Assembly: GCA_016202745.1 (NCBI GenBank)
Contig: JACQOB010000048.1
Span: forward strand, 1-5,968
Direction of reading: 5' to 3'
Length of the DNA: 5,968 nt
From: Candidatus Aenigmatarchaeota archaeon
GTDB lineage: Archaea; Aenigmatarchaeota; Aenigmatarchaeia; QMZP01
Of the stretch, positions 5,176 to 5,968 are shown one piece after another. How positions within the stretch are numbered: the stretch's first letter is position 1; each line of letters opens with the position of its first letter. The notes under the pieces were generated by a model, which had not been told where the DNA came from, did not search any database, and saw nothing but the letters and a program-made list of their open reading frames with translations. Both the position numbers and the translations under genes were made by a program.

Positions 5176-5328
5176 ATGATGAGAAAACTCCTTGCCGCGG
5201 CGTCGGCCATGATTCTGCCTACGGCGCCAGGGCGGCAGATGAATGCCCCGAAGGAGCCTAAGAAAACCACCATAGGCATACTGGAAGGCGTTCCAGGAGG
5301 GCCCTCCCCCAAGATTGTAAAACCTTGA
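5176..5328 (+). CDS. Putative small secreted peptide, proline-rich
   Basis: 50 residues: MMRKLLAAASAMILPTAPGR, then QMNAPKEPKKTTIGILEGVP and GGPSPKIVKP. The basic start and the alanine-rich hydrophobic stretch (about residues 5-15) look like a short Sec signal peptide, although the hydrophobic core is brief and a cleavage site is not clear. The rest is polar and rich in proline, lysine and glycine, probably unstructured. The ATG lies one base after the stop of the exported VCBS-like protein, with GGAGGA correctly spaced, so the two are very probably cotranslated. The next gene encodes a VCBS-like lipoprotein. No family is recognised. A chance ORF is possible given the length, but the ribosome site, signal-like start and position argue for a gene. 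Confidence 0.55.
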   Translation: MMRKLLAAASAMILPTAPGRQMNAPKEPKKTTIGILEGVPGGPSPKIVKP

Positions 5329-5335
5329 CAGCAGA

Positions 5336-5343
5336 TATTTATT
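5336..5343 (+). promoter_or_regulatory. TATA box of the VCBS-like lipoprotein gene
   Basis: TATTTATT (within TATTTATTTC, 5336-5345) is centred 26.5 bases before the ATG at 5366. This spacing supports the ATG at 5366 over the in-frame TTG at 5360. It has the same ten-base core as the promoter at 4681-4690. Confidence 0.6.
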
Positions 5344-5365
5344 TCTTTCATTCCCAATATTGCGT

Positions 5366-5833
5366 ATGGCAGCACGATATATTAGCGGCATTGTCCTGGC
5401 ATCAGGACTCGCCGCGCTTTCAGCATGCGCGCCGCATTACGGGACAGCCAAGGCCGAGATGCCTCTCTCGGCATGCGCCCTGGATGTGGGATACCCGCAG
5501 AAGGAAAACACCAGGCAAGCGGCTGATTTCAACGGCGATGGCATAATGGATTACGCCGCCCTGTCAAAGAGCGGTGATGTGCTAGCCGTCCACGTCTTCA
5601 CCGGCCATGGGGACGGCAGCTATAGCGGAAGGCTTGTAAGCACGATAAGGAGCGACGCAGAATTCGACTCCTTTGGAGCTTATGACAGCAACCTGGACGG
5701 CAGCCCTGATATCATAATAAACGTAAAGAGGATGGATGCCGGCCCCGACAGGCTGGTCAGCCACCGGTTTTTCAATGACGGGACAGGCGAGTTCAGCTAC
5801 AACGGCCCCGCAAACGTGACAAGAATCAGGTAA
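5366..5833 (+). CDS. VCBS/FG-GAP-like lipoprotein
   Basis: 155 residues from the ATG at 5366. Residues 1-21 are a lipoprotein signal: MAARYISGIVLASGLAALSA, then C21, with the lipobox L-S-A-C, so the mature protein is probably lipid-anchored on the outer face of the membrane. Two calcium-type loops follow: D54-x-N56-x-D58-x-x-x-D62 (AADFNGDGIMDYAALS) and D107-x-N109-x-D111-x-x-x-D115 (YDSNLDGSPDIIINV). SHRFFNDGTGEFSYNG (132-147) matches the strand-turn after a VCBS repeat. C37 is the only other cysteine. The layout follows the protein at 4710-5174 loop for loop, so the two are probably paralogs, one secreted and one anchored. Partner and ligand are unknown. Confidence 0.78.
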   Translation: MAARYISGIVLASGLAALSACAPHYGTAKAEMPLSACALDVGYPQKENTRQAADFNGDGIMDYAALSKSGDVLAVHVFTGHGDGSYSGRLVSTIRSDAEFDSFGAYDSNLDGSPDIIINVKRMDAGPDRLVSHRFFNDGTGEFSYNGPANVTRIR

Positions 5834-5968
5834 GCCCTCTCAACACTTATAAATGAGATTTCCACCAGTCTGTGACTGGTGGCGAAGAGGGGATACTCAT
5901 TCTTTTCTCCCCACCACCAACTATTACACGGGGAGCGAAACCTGCCCCATGCACAAATAAGATCCAAT
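5834..5968 (+). other. Intergenic tail with TATA box and dense inverted repeats; possible ncRNA or mobile-element end
   Basis: No convincing coding frame. TTATAAAT (5847-5854) is a good TATA box predicting a start near 5877. A perfect 9-bp stem with a 3-base loop lies at 5862-5882 (CCACCAGTC, TGT, GACTGGTGG). Its right arm TGGTGG (5877-5882) can instead pair with a second CCACCA (5914-5919), enclosing GGGGA (5889-5893) with TCCCC (5908-5912). A further GGGG/CCCC pair spans 5930-5948. A short ATG frame of 35 codons (5853-5960) starts within the TATA box and is not credible. Candidates are an unrecognised small RNA, an alternating regulatory leader, or the hairpin end of an IS200/IS605-type element or MITE. 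I cannot match it to any known RNA family. Confidence 0.35.

Noticed and set aside
5853..5960. 35-codon plus-strand frame with two cysteines
   Set aside because: Its ATG lies within the TATA-like box, there is no ribosome site, and the sequence is better explained by the inverted repeats.
1..5968. CRISPR array, tRNA, rRNA or intact transposase
   Set aside because: I saw no regularly spaced direct repeats, no tRNA T-arm/anticodon pattern, no rRNA signature and no transposase-like protein on either strand.

Overview
The window is a compact stretch of an archaeal chromosome. Three genes point to archaea: ribosomal protein S19e, the PDCD5/TFAR19-like DNA-binding protein and the RNase P zinc-ribbon subunit (Rpp21/Rpr2, component 4). 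None is a normal bacterial gene. The archaeal promoter layout agrees: nearly every transcription-unit head has a TATA-like box centred about 25-28 bases before the start codon. Arginine AGG and isoleucine ATA are frequent. The small intergenic gaps, small membrane proteins and an isolated rRNA-associated cluster would suit a DPANN-type archaeon, but this window cannot settle the lineage.

Layout. 1-116: a hairpin/T-rich element, a perfect 14-bp palindrome plus a third half-site, and a TATA box. These lead into a membrane-anchored winged-helix regulator (117-1055, +). A convergent gene (1070-1627, -) encodes an Xre-type HTH protein with two CBS domains. Upstream of it, and not obvious from ORF length, is a 45-residue single-helix membrane protein (1658-1795, -) resembling the first half of DUF5654. 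Divergent from that is the RNase P component 4 gene (1923-2258, +), followed by two tightly spaced two-TM membrane proteins (2266-2688 and 2701-2949). The sequences of these two show that they are divergent tandem paralogs. S19e (3036-3452, +) has its own promoter. A lower-GC FemAB/GNAT-like acyltransferase gene (3454-4368, -) separates S19e from PDCD5 (4409-4678, +).

The right end (4681-5833) holds a secretory module: a Sec-exported protein with calcium-loop (VCBS/FG-GAP-like) motifs, a 50-residue putative secreted peptide with a strong Shine-Dalgarno, and a related lipoprotein with the same motifs. The two larger genes have the same TATTTATTTC promoter core. The last 135 bases (5834-5968) hold a TATA-like box and dense, partly mutually exclusive inverted repeats, but no convincing gene.

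How it fits together. The housekeeping genes (RNase P subunit, S19e, PDCD5) belong to a conserved archaeal translation/RNA neighbourhood into which membrane, surface and acyltransferase genes have been inserted. The most interesting unexplained parts are the operator-like palindrome before the membrane-bound regulator, the paralogous Cys-loop membrane pair, the exported VCBS/peptide/lipoprotein module and the structured right end. No complete new system can be claimed from sequence alone.
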